Assembly: GCA_021234155.1 (NCBI GenBank)
Contig: JAJEKV010000034.1
Span: 11,992,697-12,056,696 of the forward strand
Direction: 5' to 3'
DNA: 64,000 nucleotides
Source: Isoetes taiwanensis
Taxonomy: Eukaryota > Streptophyta > Lycopodiopsida > Isoetales > Isoetaceae
The notes under the pieces are model-generated. The model was not told the DNA's origin. It did no database searches and saw only the letters and a list, made by a program, of their open reading frames with translations. A program made the position numbers and the translations under genes. How positions within the stretch are numbered: the first letter of the stretch is position 1; the number at the start of each line of letters is the position of its first letter. Positions 1 through 10,350 of this stretch are shown piece by piece.

Positions 1-1060
1 ATGGTGAAACCAAGAAAAAAAATCCCGGCATTGATGAGCATACCCTACTTTTGAATTCACATCAATCAGTCTTCATTGCTGCCGACATATCTTGATGCCA
101 AAACTATCATTGCCATGACATAAATTTCCCATTCTATCTTTATCTTCTTGCTATGGCCTTGTGAGATTTCTATATCCAACCTAATCGATTGAGAATGAGA
201 CATAGGTATAAAACCTCAGTTTTGGAATCGTAAAATGCATCTCTACCTTTCAACGCTACTGCAACAATAATCATGGCTTCAAAACAGTTCCATCAGCTTC
301 ATGTCTATCTTGGTTGAGATTTTCATTAAACTCCCAGTGGCCCTGCATGTTCCATGATACCAAAAAAATTAGAACCCCAAACAAAAGCTCGGCATAAAGA
401 TGAATAAGATAGACTACCTGAGTAAAGGCAAGAAAAATTGGAAGATCTAGAAGAGGATTTGTGGGGCCAGCACTATACTACTGGATGATTTGGATTATTC
501 AAGGAATTCTAAGTTGAAGTTCTTAAGAAACGCACAAAGATAGAAGGCTGGTGATCATCAGAAGCAATATAACTAACAAAAATTAAGTAGAAGAGGATTT
601 GTGGGGCCAGCACTATATTACTGGATAATTTGGATTATTCAAGGAATTCTGAGTCAAAGTTCTTAAGAAAAGCACAAAGATAGAAGGCTGATAATCATCA
701 GAAGCAATATATCTAACAAAAATTAACTACATGAACTAATTCACAACCATAAAGAGCTTACCGCAATCGGTGAAGCAGACCAAATTAAATAGAGCAAATC
801 AAATAAGTACAAAACCAAATGAGTGGCCAAAGAGTAGTATTATTAATCCACCACAATTTGTTTTTGCTCATTTTCCATGATTTTAAGACATCCACGCCTT
901 AGGACCAACGCAGCCTTAAACCGAACGTCCAAGACTTGCTGGTCTTTAAGATGAAGAAATCGTCCAAAAAAGGATCCAATTATCCTGCACAGGGTAATTC
1001 TGCTGAGGCATTTTAGTGCAATATAAAGGGATCAAAACAATATTTTGAATCTAGACAAAC
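1..1060. other. Left flank, no gene seen
   Basis: AT-rich sequence with stop codons in all frames and no frame long enough to defend. It holds the tandem duplication described separately at 449-726. It ends where the left inverted repeat of the 1061-9467 element begins. Confidence 0.5.
449..726. repeat. Two-copy tandem repeat, period 140 bp
   Basis: The stretch from AGAAGAGGATTTGTGGGGCC to AACAAAAATTAA occurs at 449-588 and again at 589-726. The copies differ by a handful of substitutions, for example ACTACTGGATGA against ATTACTGGATAA. Neither copy is open in any frame. It is a simple local duplication with no recognised element identity. Confidence 0.9.
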
Positions 1061-1087
1061 AAGGTGACCTAGCAAACACTAATGACC
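1061..1087 (+). repeat. Left terminal inverted repeat
   Basis: The repeat begins AAGGTGACCTAGCAAA and continues CACTAATGAC. It pairs with 9440-9467 with 26 of 28 positions identical; the only difference is a missing TG in this copy. Similarity fades quickly further inward. Confidence 0.75.
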
Positions 1088-1176
1088 AGGTGGTGCAATT
1101 GCAGATTCCTTTTTCAAACACTCAGAATTCTAGCATTTTAGCCATTTAAAAAAAAACAAGCCCAAAAAACGCAGTG

Positions 1177-1462
1177 GAGCCTAAAAAAAGTCCACATTTC
1201 AAGACAAGGTGTTTTCTTGGTTTTGGACAAAGTAAGAAACACACTTTTGAGCACCAAAATGCAACCGAAGAGAAAAAGCCTATGCCGCATAGACAGACAA
1301 GGCCTTATTAAATTATAATTTATTTAAAAACGCTTGAGCCTAAAGAAATCCACATTTCAAGACAAGGTGTTTTGTTTGTTTTAGACAAAATAAAAGACAA
1401 ACTTTTTAGACCAACAAAATGCAATCGAAGAGAAAAGCCTATGCGCCATAGACATGACAAAT
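1177..1462. repeat. Direct repeat inside left end, period 159 bp
   Basis: GAGCCTAAA..TCCACATTTCAAGACAAGGTG and the sequence following it, through the palindromic motif, occurs at 1177-1303 and again at 1336-1462. Each copy ends in one palindrome copy (1280-1292 and 1439-1451). This subterminal duplication lies just inside the left inverted repeat, a position where DNA transposons often keep transposase-binding repeats. Confidence 0.8.
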
Positions 1463-2548
1463 ATTAATGGAATATATTACATTTAAAATAGGGCACATAG
1501 AATAAAATGTTTAAATTTTTGCACGTAATTTTAAATATCTAAAGGAACATCCTTTGCGTGTATTTCCTCATCCGATTCGTAAGCTTGGGGAGACTTAGGA
1601 TTAGTAGCTTGTAGTTTTTCCTCGACTCGGTAGGGACTTTTTATCCTCTCGCGGACCTTAAGTGGATCTTCGACGGAATCAATTCAACATAGTCGCCTTT
1701 GATCGCGTTGTTCCATTGAAGAGGAGGCATGTGCTCAACAGAAAGGCCGTAACACCATCCTTATCCTTGATCCCAAGTTCCTCGTTGCCCGCAAGCCGTA
1801 AGGAACCGACTGTGATTTGATGTATGCTACCGTGACACGCTGCCGATGTCAATGGCTACGAAATCCCCCCTAATATCCGCCTTTAACCCGCAAAGAAAGG
1901 AAACACTTTTGTATTCGCTTATGCCCGCATGGAGAAAACAACTAGACACTTACCATATGGCGCCTCAGAAACCCTTTTGCAAGGATCTTCATAGCCGCTT
2001 TGCACCATACGGCCTGGTTAGTTGAGTGGAAGACGACAATCCTCCGTGAGCGGAGCGTTGTTTATCTTAACAAATCTCCCCAAAAAAGAATCAAACTCTA
2101 CAGACGTAAATGGTGAGTCATCACCACTACTGCCGCAACTTAAAACCCATAAGGTATGTCAGCCTATGCACAAGGAATAGTTGCCGTGTCTCAAAGTGTG
2201 GTCAAGTTTGACACAATTCCCACGATACACCGGGATAAAGACAATTTTGGCTAAACATATCAAATCTTTCAAACTCCAAGGCACCAAACTCGCCACCTTC
2301 TTGAGACTTTTTTCATTTTTGACCGCCCTCCTTAGCTAGCCTGACCATGTTTAAAAATCCGTGTGGCATGGGGTCTTTTTTTTCCAATTTCTAAAAAATT
2401 TGTAAGAAACAAAACGACAACCCTCATTCCAGAAGAGGCGCCAAGATAAGATGGGAGTGAGGGACCCATACAAGCATATAGCACTACCACAAGGTCCCTC
2501 AATCACATGCTATGCAAGATAGCACGTACAAAAAATGAATACCTTAAC

Positions 2549-2755
2549 TCAAGCAAAGAAGAAGGAGAAACAAATGACATACCCGCTGGTAAAGTTGGTG
2601 GCATATTGATTTATTTTTTCGCCCTGAGGACCACGGGGGTATAATTCCCCGCACCTTCTCCCGCTTGTCGCAGCTTGAGGTGAACCATTAACCAAGGTCG
2701 ACAGAGTGCACAATCTTTTTGGTCGCAAACGCTCCAAGAGGTTAATAACAAACAT
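2549..2755 (-). CDS. Exon-like block of left-hand gene
   Basis: The - strand frame contains NLLERLRPKRLCTLSTLVNG and ends near TNFTSG, where it meets GTATGT (donor read from 2582 leftward). The last ten translated residues (YVICFSFFFA) are therefore probably intron. A palindrome copy (2510-2522) lies about 55 bases into that putative intron. No family is recognised. Confidence 0.35.
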   Translation of the reverse strand: MFVINLLERLRPKRLCTLSTLVNGSPQAATSGRRCGELYPRGPQGEKINQYATNFTSGYVICFSFFFA

Positions 2756-3743
2756 TGGAAAAATGTGAGTGTGTAATATAGGCTTATCGCTTAAATTCTC
2801 CCCTCAAGATTCTTCAGAGTGAATGCTTATCAACAACCTTTTGCGTGACCTCACAAACTTTGTCAACATTTTTAGGCCTTGCATTTCACGCCAGCCATTA
2901 TGCCCATATCCTTTTGCTTTATGGATCACCTTTTTTTCCTCTTGAACTGCTGACTTACCTTTTAGTTTTTAAAGTCGAGAACATGTCAAAAATTTTTTCT
3001 TGTAGCTCCCTGCATCTAACATAGAAAACAACAAGCATGTTAAAAATATTTAAGAGCCATGCGGGCATAGCCAAAGGCTAAGGTCGGAGAGAAAATACTT
3101 ACACGCCCATGCCGGAAAGCTAATCGAAAATAATTATCATATTTTATCGAGATGCTCGCATCCGAGGTGGAGTAAGTTAGCAAAGATTCAAGAAGATCGT
3201 TTTTTTAAGGCCAGGTACGTGAGCCCGGTCTTCCTTAATATCTTTTCACCTTGGTGCTCGAATCTAAAAGAGTTCATATTCCTTGTGCATGAATTTAATT
3301 TTATATGTGAAGCTCATACTCATCCGATACTCATTGTCCACGCTAGGCTCATTGCAAGCAGCTTTGCTCGAAGTCAAGGACACCCACGTAAACAAAGGCA
3401 AAGATTTGTGAAAAGCAAAGGTTCTTTGTTTCCTTGTATAGTCGTTTCTTGTCTTTGAAACCGTGGTGCCCCATAAAACATAGTATTTGTAATTTCGTTC
3501 TTCCTTAACGTAAACAGCTCATCACAGAATCGGGTGTGATCAACTATACAAATATGAGGAGTCGGTCGTGATTCGGCCTGCTCTCTTTATTCTTTCTTTT
3601 TCGCGCTTAATGGCCATCAGAATTTTACTTGGACGGGTAGCTTGTCTTACACCTTGCTCATCCTTAGGTGCAAGCTTTACACAGCCTACGTAGAGATGCA
3701 TGATGTCGGCATCGGATATCTCAGCCGATTTCCTCGAAGCTTC

Positions 3744-4136
3744 TTATTTGCCATATCCTTCTTCTTGCTTGCTATCTTCGTGTCTCGGTCCCGACGGCAA
3801 AGCTTGCTTAAGGGCCTTCCTGGCAGCTTTTGAGAGCAGAGGTGATGTGGTTGTAACCAGGCCAGCCTTGTAGTAATTTCTTTTACCCTTTTTTTTAGAT
3901 GGCTCCTCCTCTTCCTCCTCTACATCCTCCTCTTCGATTTCCTCTACTTCTTCCTCCTCTTCCTCATCTTTGACCAGTTGCAAAGTGGCGCTCCCCGTTG
4001 CTTTGGAAAGGGTAAGTTTTGGAGCAGAGGGCATTGCATCTTTCAATAATTTAGGAATAGAGGCACTAGAAGTTAAAATAGATCCTTGCACAATAGTGTC
4101 CTTCAAAATGGTGACAAGATCCCCGCAAAGAAACAT
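3744..4136 (-). CDS. Acidic protein exon, 130 codons
   Basis: This is an uninterrupted frame. Residues about 57-78 are almost all Glu with some Asp and Val, and are followed at 81-86 by the basic run KKKGKR, a possible nuclear localisation signal. The N-terminal part is Ser/Leu/Pro-rich. The DNA of the acidic tract is a CTC/CTT-rich purine/pyrimidine-biased run (3900-3970, + strand view), so part of the open frame could be a low-complexity artefact. The flanking non-repetitive residues, for example RNYYKAGLVTTTSPLLSKAARKAL, still look coding. It sits downstream of the 4170-4518 block in the same direction. The N-terminal methionine may be internal to an exon rather than a real start. Confidence 0.45.
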   Translation of the reverse strand: MFLCGDLVTILKDTIVQGSILTSSASIPKLLKDAMPSAPKLTLSKATGSATLQLVKDEEEEEEVEEIEEEDVEEEEEEPSKKKGKRNYYKAGLVTTTSPLLSKAARKALKQALPSGPRHEDSKQEEGYGK

Positions 4137-4169
4137 TCCATTAGCAAGAAGAACATTAAAGTTTCCAAG

Positions 4170-4518
4170 CTATGCGCCAAGATAGACAATACTTACAATT
4201 TTTGCTTTCATTCTGGCCTGAATGTAACCCTGCATGTCATCGGGAGACGACAGACTGAGCTTAAAGAAATGGGGGTCCACCAAGTAAACATGTTGAGACC
4301 CCTTAGTCGATGTGGTGCAATTAATATGATACATATTGAAGAGCTTCAGATCTATTAACCCGCCACATCTCTTTGAAGTTGTCCAAGTCTTTGGGTTCTT
4401 TACCAAAACTATCACAAATGTACGTGATACAAAAATGGGTCGTTATGTGCTCACCCGGCCTTCTTACAAGTAGCCACCGCTGGTCCTTACGTAAATAGGA
4501 ACCGGCCCCGCTGATCAT
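4170..4518 (-). CDS. Coding block of left-hand gene, frameshifted
   Basis: Two overlapping - strand frames read as one protein if a single indel near 4325-4345 is allowed. The first part begins MISGAGSYLRKDQRWLL and contains FGKEPKDLDNFKEMW. The second part contains STKGSQHVYLVDPHFFKLSL and ends QARMKAKI. The last codon is followed by a GTAAGT donor (4191-4196, - strand). The palindrome copy at 4170-4185 lies only six bases into that apparent intron. Composition is protein-like, but no known family comes to mind. Confidence 0.4.
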
Positions 4519-4717
4519 GAAAGGTGTATCGGCAGTGCATCATCCTTCTGGGTTGATTCTTATCCTTTGTCGGCTTCCTCTTCTTGGCAAAATTTTTTGG
4601 GAGGAGCCCGCTCAGGATTTTTCTTGGTTCTATAAATTTTTCTTGGTTCTACAAGACGAAAAAACATATTAAAAGACAAATTTAGAAAATGTACAAGCAC
4701 AAGCGATCTAACATTGG

Positions 4718-4955
4718 AAAGGCCTATGCGCGTATAGACAACAACAAGTAAAATCCATTATGCCTATGCACGATAGACAATGGCGTGATAAAGGTAAATG
4801 CCTATGCGCCAGATAGACAAGTGGGATGCTAAAATGTTGGTGCCTATGCGCCGCATAGACAATACAAGAAGAGAAAAACAATATGCCCCCGCGTTAAGGC
4901 CAAAAAAAAACAATAATAAGAAAAGATTTAATGCCTATGCGCCAAGATAGACAAT
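4718..4955. promoter_or_regulatory. Palindrome cluster in divergent intergenic region
   Basis: Five copies of the short palindrome start at 4724, 4764, 4802, 4844 and 4935, giving spacings of 40, 38, 42 and 91 bases. Each sits in the context GCCTAT..ATAGACAA. The cluster lies between the two divergent genes of the 1061-9467 element. Regular spacing near four helical turns, in a divergent promoter position, suggests a binding array for the element's own protein or for host factors. That function is inferred; the repeats themselves are visible. Confidence 0.55.
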
Positions 4956-5137
4956 GAAAGAAAAAAATACTAAATGCTAATGCCCAAGAAGAAATTCGCA
5001 AACAGATGTTCAAAAAGCTAAAAATCAACTATTTGACTCTAACCAAAAGTCCCTAAACGGGCAACATTTGGTATAAAATTTCTAACAAGAACTCAGAATC
5101 AAGCATCGGCCGAGATGTTTACGCATCTTCCACCGAC

Positions 5138-8100
5138 ATGTTTGGCGACGCTATGCGTAAGTCTATGGAGATGCTACAGTTTGAAACGGAAGAGCAAAAT
5201 TTAGGTGAGGTCGAAGCGCCTTTGGAGTATTGTTCAGATGTGCAAATGCCTTCATATGTTTTCAGATTTATATTGTGTTACGTGACTTTGCTTTTCATCT
5301 ATGAATTTTGCATACACATCTAGTTTTGGTTGCGTGCATTGGCTTGTGGAGATAATGTCTAATATTTTGTAATGTTTCTTGGTTGTGTGGCATCTACTTT
5401 TCAGATTGAAGTATGCGCATATAGACAAATTTTTCCCCCCGCCTATGCGCCGCATGGGCAACTAGTGTATATGACGCTTGTAATCGCTTATGCGCCGCAT
5501 GGGCATGTAGACTTGCGTGTTTGAAGGAGAGGGTTTAATGGCTGAAACAAGTCACTCTTCCTTGTGCAAGAATGGAGAGCGACGACGACGCTTTTTACTT
5601 CAACTCCCCCCCGCACGTGGCAATATTGACGTGTGGTCGCTACAACACACCCACACCAAGAGGGTGACGATGAAGAAGACTTCGATGCGCTTTCTCCTGA
5701 TGCTACCTCCTCCACACCATCTCCTCCCTTTACACCTATTGGCGCAGTGTCACCTTTTCAAACTCCATCTCCAAAACACGCTTTACAAAGATTCGCCCAT
5801 TTTAAAACACCCCCCCGCCACAATCAATGGGCATCTTCTCCTCTTCCCCTACTCAACGCATTCTCAATTCTATTTTTGATACTCTTCACCTCTCCAGAAC
5901 TACACGAATCGCTGCAATATATTGTAGATTCTCAAGGAGAGAGACGCAGGATGCGGCCGCTGGCCCTTTCTAACGTAAAGGGCTTCGAGGAAGACCTTCA
6001 AGCTCAAAAGAAAGTCGAGAACATTATTTGTCGACAGCACTGCACTTCCGCTGAGGGCTTACAAGGTTGATGATCCCGTGTTTGAAGACTGGCAGCTTGC
6101 ACTCCTCGAAGACCTACCACGCATAATCGCCGTAATAAAAGTCCCGCAGTTGAAAACCCATACAACAAAGGCTTAAAAAGATTTAAGAGGGATCCCGCAA
6201 GAAAAGCTTTTAGAATCAAGGCGCGCGAGCGCATTGATGGACCGCCTTTACATGAGAAAGCCGAGGAGATTGAATTGTCATTTAAAAAAATGCTTATGTG
6301 CCTTTACATTTTCGCCTTTAAGGCACACAAGACAACGGTTTTGTCAATGTCTAAAGGTGATCAAGAGTTGTACTTGGCATACAAGTAAGGCCCTCGGTTG
6401 GAGACAATTTTTCATACTATGTTTCGAAAGCAACACAAAGGTGCCAACTTGCTTTTAAAAGAATACATGCCATTGGAAGTCGTCGCATGTCAAGAGTGCA
6501 AAAAGAGGTTAGACAGAATCCATGCATTGATGACTATTCACACCCAAAGAAAGTTGTCAGTATGTATTGCCTAGAAGCAAAAGCTTGGTTGGTAGGTTTT
6601 TTGACTTAATCGGAGCGACTTCCAAACAAGTCTCAGATATCATCATCTGACAAAGATACTAAGAAGGAAGTCTATAGCATGTATAAGGATCTTTTCCAGA
6701 GTTCAAGTTAAGTTCATATCCTATTCCTACTTCTTGAGGTTGTGGAAGCAAGATTAATCTTGTTAGGATTCAAGAGGCAATGATTTTCTGTGTACTAGCT
6801 GCTCCACATTAAAGGAAAAACGATCAATGGCAAAGGATATTCTAGAAAAACGCACGCCCCTTTCGCCTAATCCCTTCTCGATAGCACGGCTTAGAGACAT
6901 TGTCTTGTGCGCTTATTTAGTCTTGAGTTTGTCTATGCGCATAGCAGTCTTTTTAATCTTGTAGTACTCGCGACAAATAGGTCTCTTCAATCTTGTAGCT
7001 TCGCCTCTTTCCCTCAGAAGCTCTATGCTTATGCGCCAAGATAGCACGCCTACAAAGCTTTTGCAGCCTGCGGAGCCTTATCGCTGTTTCAAGGTATCGA
7101 CAAGCTTTTGGTTTATGCCAAGATAGCACGGGCTACAAAAGCTTAGCCTGCAGCCTGTGGAGCCTTACTATTGCTTTCAAGGTAATCCACTAATGTCCTT
7201 AATTGCGCATCGATAACTCAAGAGTTGCAAGTTCACAGAGAGGTTCAAGCCTTGGAGAGAAAGAAGCTAGCAAAACATAGAAAGAAATCTTTGGAGAGGC
7301 CACTTAATATATGTCCGTGGTGGTAGACTGCATGGATCAAAAGAAGACGCCACTTCCCCATTTTGTAAATGTTCCAAAGGATTTAGATGAATCCATTTTT
7401 GAGGCTTCATTTGGTTGGGGTGATGATCTTCATGGTGTTGTACAGTGCAGTATATTTTTGACCTATCCAAATATACACAGCGATCCTAACCTCACTCACG
7501 GTGACAATACTAAATAAGATTTTGTCGGCAAAGGAGAAGTCTCCAAGTGTTGTACATACAGCTAGACAATACTACTAGAGAAAACAAAACCAAGTTTTAT
7601 TTGCTTATTGCGCAATGCTGGTCGAGCTTCGGGTATCTTTCAAAGGTCAAGGTTGGTTTCTTTTTGTGGGCCACACCCATGATCGATAGACCAAATGTTC
7701 AAACAGATTTTCTATGGCCGGCGGCGAAAAGGCATTTTGTCTACACTCCTTGTGCAAAGGTGATTGAGCAAGCTTACAATCCAACTCCGCTTGTCAAGTG
7801 CTTAGCTTAGACTTTTGATTTTCGTGAGTTTGTTTTCCAGCCGGCCATGGTGATATGTGTCCGCTATCCATAAGTTGAATAATTTGACATTTCAACATCA
7901 TGTAAAAATTTTTTCTCAAGGACTGTAAAGCACAACTTCAAGGCAAGTACTTTGTCACCTCCCCAAACTTATGTGCCGAGGCAGCCTACAATATTTAAAA
8001 TATGTTCCTGAAAACTAAGGTAATGAGAAGGGCTATTCAACACCAATTTAAAAAGTGCCATAGATTACACGTAAAAGAACAAGGACAAAATCCCTTCGCC

Positions 8101-8870
8101 TCACCCACCAAAGATGGAGAAAAGTATAAGGTCAGTTTTAAGTACTTCTGAGGAGGACAAAGGCTGGGGGGAGAATTTCTTTTCAATAATGCAGATGTAA
8201 CTAAATCCCTCAACAAAGATCTCCCTAGAAGTTGCTTTTGTTGGCCCGGTATTCGTGTTCATCCCCTTGTTGAGGCGTAATTCAAGGAATTGCAAAGGGT
8301 TCCGTGGTTCTCAAAGATCAAGTCAACAAGGAACCCGATCATGTAATGTACCTTGAAGTAGACGGTTCTTTGTAAAAGAACCAAGGCCAAACAAAAACTA
8401 GACGGAGTAAGGGGATGCTTATAGCTGCATCTTCGACCGACGATGACTAAGAGCCGCCCTTTTCGATTGGCGCGGGTTAAAGACATATTGTACCCAAAGA
8501 CAATCTCCCTTCAAGAGTGAAAGTTCACTGGTACCAAACTAAGGATACAGATCCTTTGTTGGTTGGTATGATCCCGTGATAATTCCTTTCAAGAAGGGCC
8601 TAAAAACCATGAATAAGAATCACATGGACAATCCGACCTGAACGAAAACTCAAGTGTTGGCTTATGATTTCACACTCAAGGTTGATAACATGCTACGCGG
8701 CGACAACAGCTTAACTTATCAAGTCTTTTCGCGAAGATAGTTCGCATCTAAGCTTCCCGTGATGAGGACACGTTGTTCCAAATGGTTAGCTCTTCACCAC
8801 TTGCGTGACAATGAGGAGAGTGGCAACGAGGACAAAGGTGACGAAGTCCAAGGAGTTGACGAAGTATAAC
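5138..8870 (+). pseudogene. DUF7869-type gene (putative transposase), broken
   Basis: Blocks in order: an N-terminal piece at 5138-5235 (MFGDAMRKSMEMLQF); a Pro/Ser/Thr-rich linker at 5680-5800; a block at 6000-6560 with cysteine pairs such as CQECKKRLD; PNKSQISSSDKDTKKEVY at 6622-6675; a Cys-containing stretch (TSCSTLKEKR) near 6810; the core domain at 7311-7806; and C-terminal remnants to about 8870. The latter include HWYQTKDTDPLLVGM near 8530 and an acidic tail with NEESGNEDKGDE. From memory, this order (NK.QIS, Cys region, DG.DQ.K, QLDNT.RENK, VGHTHEDIDQ) is that of the family now called DUF7869, present in many copies in plants and some animals. Conserved acidic residues suggest a nuclease or transposase fold, which is inference. 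Several frameshifts and stops separate the motifs. The 6870-7200 gap holds three palindromes and looks intronic. Confidence 0.65.
7311..7806 (+). CDS. DUF7869-like core domain (frameshifted)
   Basis: The first frame carries VVVDCMDQKKTPLPHF and VPKDLDESIF (7311-7410), matching the family's D.MDQ.K..LPH block. After a frameshift near 7480-7540, QLDNTTRENK is encoded at 7559-7588. The block V-G-H-T-H-D is encoded at 7666-7683, in a frame one step away from the preceding residues. It runs into a stop two codons later, where the family has D-I-D-Q. Downstream, CAKVIEQAYNPTPLVK resumes the first frame. At least two indels and one stop therefore lie within 500 bases. The order and spacing of motifs make the family call firm; activity is very unlikely for this copy as read. 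Confidence 0.75.
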
Positions 8871-9439
8871 GAATATTCCTAATCCCCGCTTTCTCAAAGG
8901 TCAGAACTTCTTTGTATAATGTAAATGTGGGCACATTACCTCCTAGTTTTGGCTAGAGTTTTTGTACATGTTGAAGGCCTTTTGCCAAGCTCTCGCATAG
9001 CTTCTTCCAAGTTTATCCATGTTTTTTCATGTCTTGTATAAGCGCCAAATGCTATCAGACATGTTAGTTAGGTCTTCTATGTTTTTTTGTTGCCTATGCG
9101 CGCATAGCACCTTGTGGTTCATCTTGAGTAATAAATAAATAGATAACTTAGATTTGCTAATCTTGCTTTCATTTCTTGTGAAGATTTTAATGGTTCTTTA
9201 ATTTTGCTAGTTTTCTTGTACTTTCAAGATTTTCCTAAAAGGTGACTCCAATTTTACGTTTGTTTGTTTGGGTGTCTAGAATTCACAAAACAACAAAAGT
9301 TTTCTAATTTTGGACCAAAAAAAGGTGTCGAATCAAAATTGAGGGTCAAGCTTTTTTCAATTGACCCCCAAAAGTGGCAATTTTAGGCTTTTTTTAGGAA
9401 TCTTTGAAAGATTCTTTTTTTTCCTCGTGCAAACGCTAA

Positions 9440-9467
9440 GTCATTAGTGCATTTGCTAGGTCACCTT
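9440..9467 (-). repeat. Right terminal inverted repeat
   Basis: Read on the - strand it is AAGGTGACCTAGCAAA, then TG, then CACTAATGAC, matching 1061-1087. The bases outside it on the right (ATTGATAGATG) do not duplicate those outside the left repeat. Confidence 0.75.
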
Positions 9468-10349
9468 ATTGATAGATGATGGCCTAGACATAACTTAGGT
9501 ATTACCTTAAAATGCAAATATCTACATCCGCTGGCTTTTTCAGGAATCCTGAACCGAAGAATGCGACAGCCATCCATTCTGATGGATATGCCCCAGAAGT
9601 CATCACATTTCATCACCATAGGCTCAGAAGTACTCATGCCTCAATATTTCAGTTTAAAACTCTTCAAATACAATAGCCGTAAGGGTGCCCTTCCGCTGCT
9701 AACCGCTACATATAAGAAGACAAACATGAATCAGACGGACCCTGCATCAAAAATCATAAGGAAAGAATTCGCCTCTGGTGTCCTCCATGCCGCCGCTCAC
9801 ACATTGGCGTCAAAAATTGGATATCATAACAAATCCCATTAAAAATTCCCCATTTTGTGAAAAAATTTACAATTCTTGAAAAGGTAGTCTTTCCTACACT
9901 CAAAAAACCCTCAAAATCAGGAAAGAAATCAACTTAAAAAAATCCAAAAGCGTAGAAATAAACTCGAAATCCAAATTAACAAGATTGATTTGAGTTGATC
10001 AACTTTTGGATTTGATGAGTCACAAAAACTATATTACCACATATTTAACAAAATGCCCTTCATTTTGGAGGGCATTTTAATTTATATAGTGCTTCGTAAC
10101 ATCAAATTTAGATTTTTTACAAATAGAAGCTTAGAGAGTAGGTGCATCCATTAATCATCGATGGGCATTTGCTCGTGTTCCTTAGATTGTTGATGGCCCC
10201 CTTCTTGAGCAGCACAATCAAAGCTGGATTCATTTGATAAGGCAATACCATGCCACTAGATACCTTTCAGATGAAATTTTTGTGTCTACAACAAAAACTA
10301 GTTTTTGCAAGATCTGTTGAATGTATAGCCTTTATATTTACGTGTGTCA
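9468..10349. other. Spacer between transposon and LINE
   Basis: Mostly AT-rich. A 93-codon + frame at 9561-9842 (starting MRQPSILMDMPQKSSHFITI) is open, but it has no recognisable family and no conserved neighbours, so I do not call it a gene. A hairpin at 10050-10078 is listed separately. Confidence 0.4.
10050..10078. repeat. Inverted repeat, 10-bp stem
   Basis: AAAATGCCCT (10050-10059) pairs perfectly with AGGGCATTTT (10069-10078) across a 9-base loop. No nearby gene end gives it a terminator role. Confidence 0.7.
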
Positions 10350-10350
10350 T

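Larger units (their letters stand above)
1500..4650 (-). pseudogene. Left-hand gene of the 1061-9467 element (broken, with introns)
   Basis: Coding-like blocks follow one another on the - strand: 4170-4518, 3744-4136 and 2549-2755, with weaker ones between. At least two blocks end at GT-type donor sequences: GTAAGT read from 4196 leftward, and GTATGT read from 2582 leftward. The gaps look intronic. Frames shift within blocks: the segment ending in SEALQ at about 4340 continues in another frame as LFNMYHINC. I recognise no domain. The gene diverges from the DUF7869-type gene across a shared palindrome-rich region, as expected for the second gene of a two-gene transposon. Its product could be an accessory DNA- or chromatin-binding protein; that role is inference. 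The 5' and 3' limits are approximate. Confidence 0.45.
1280..9107. repeat. Dispersed palindrome family, consensus CTATGCGCGCATAG
   Basis: Copies start near 1280, 1439, 1919, 2510, 3058, 4170, 4724, 4764, 4802, 4844, 4935, 5412, 5443, 5488, 6933, 7029, 7113 and 9094. The copy at 9094-9107 is a perfect 14-bp palindrome. Others have altered centres (GCGCCGC, GCGCCAAG, GCACG) but mostly keep the outer CTAT..ATAG arms. Context is usually GCC before and ACAA or CACG after. I saw no copy outside 1061-9467. The copies fall in apparent introns and intergenic spans, not in the recognised protein blocks. Confidence 0.75.
1061..9467. mobile_element. DNA-transposon-like element with DUF7869-type gene
   Basis: The segment is about 8.4 kb. 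AAGGTGACCTAGCAAA opens it at 1061, and the same sequence in reverse complement closes it at 9467, followed on both sides by CACTAATGAC. Inside are two divergent broken genes, an accessory-like one on the - strand (about 1500-4650) and a DUF7869-type one on the + strand (about 5138-8870), plus about 18 copies of a short palindrome. I could not find a convincing target-site duplication: the flanking bases are ACAAAC on the left and ATTGAT on the right. Matching ends plus the many-copy nature of DUF7869-type genes in plant genomes suggest a terminal-inverted-repeat transposon. Both genes carry frameshifts, so this copy is probably dead. An alternative is two nested elements whose ends match by chance, which a 26/28 match makes unlikely. 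Confidence 0.65.

Noticed and set aside
5517-6070. Overlapping + frames of 120 and 145 codons
   Set aside because: Only the second carries the Pro/Ser/Thr linker of the DUF7869-type gene; the first is its shadow in another frame. I treat the region as part of the broken gene.
1061-9467. Classification as CACTA, Mutator-like or hAT element
   Set aside because: The terminus does not begin CACTA or CAGGG, there is no long Mutator-type inverted repeat, and no hAT or MULE transposase motif is present; the only recognised domain is DUF7869-type.
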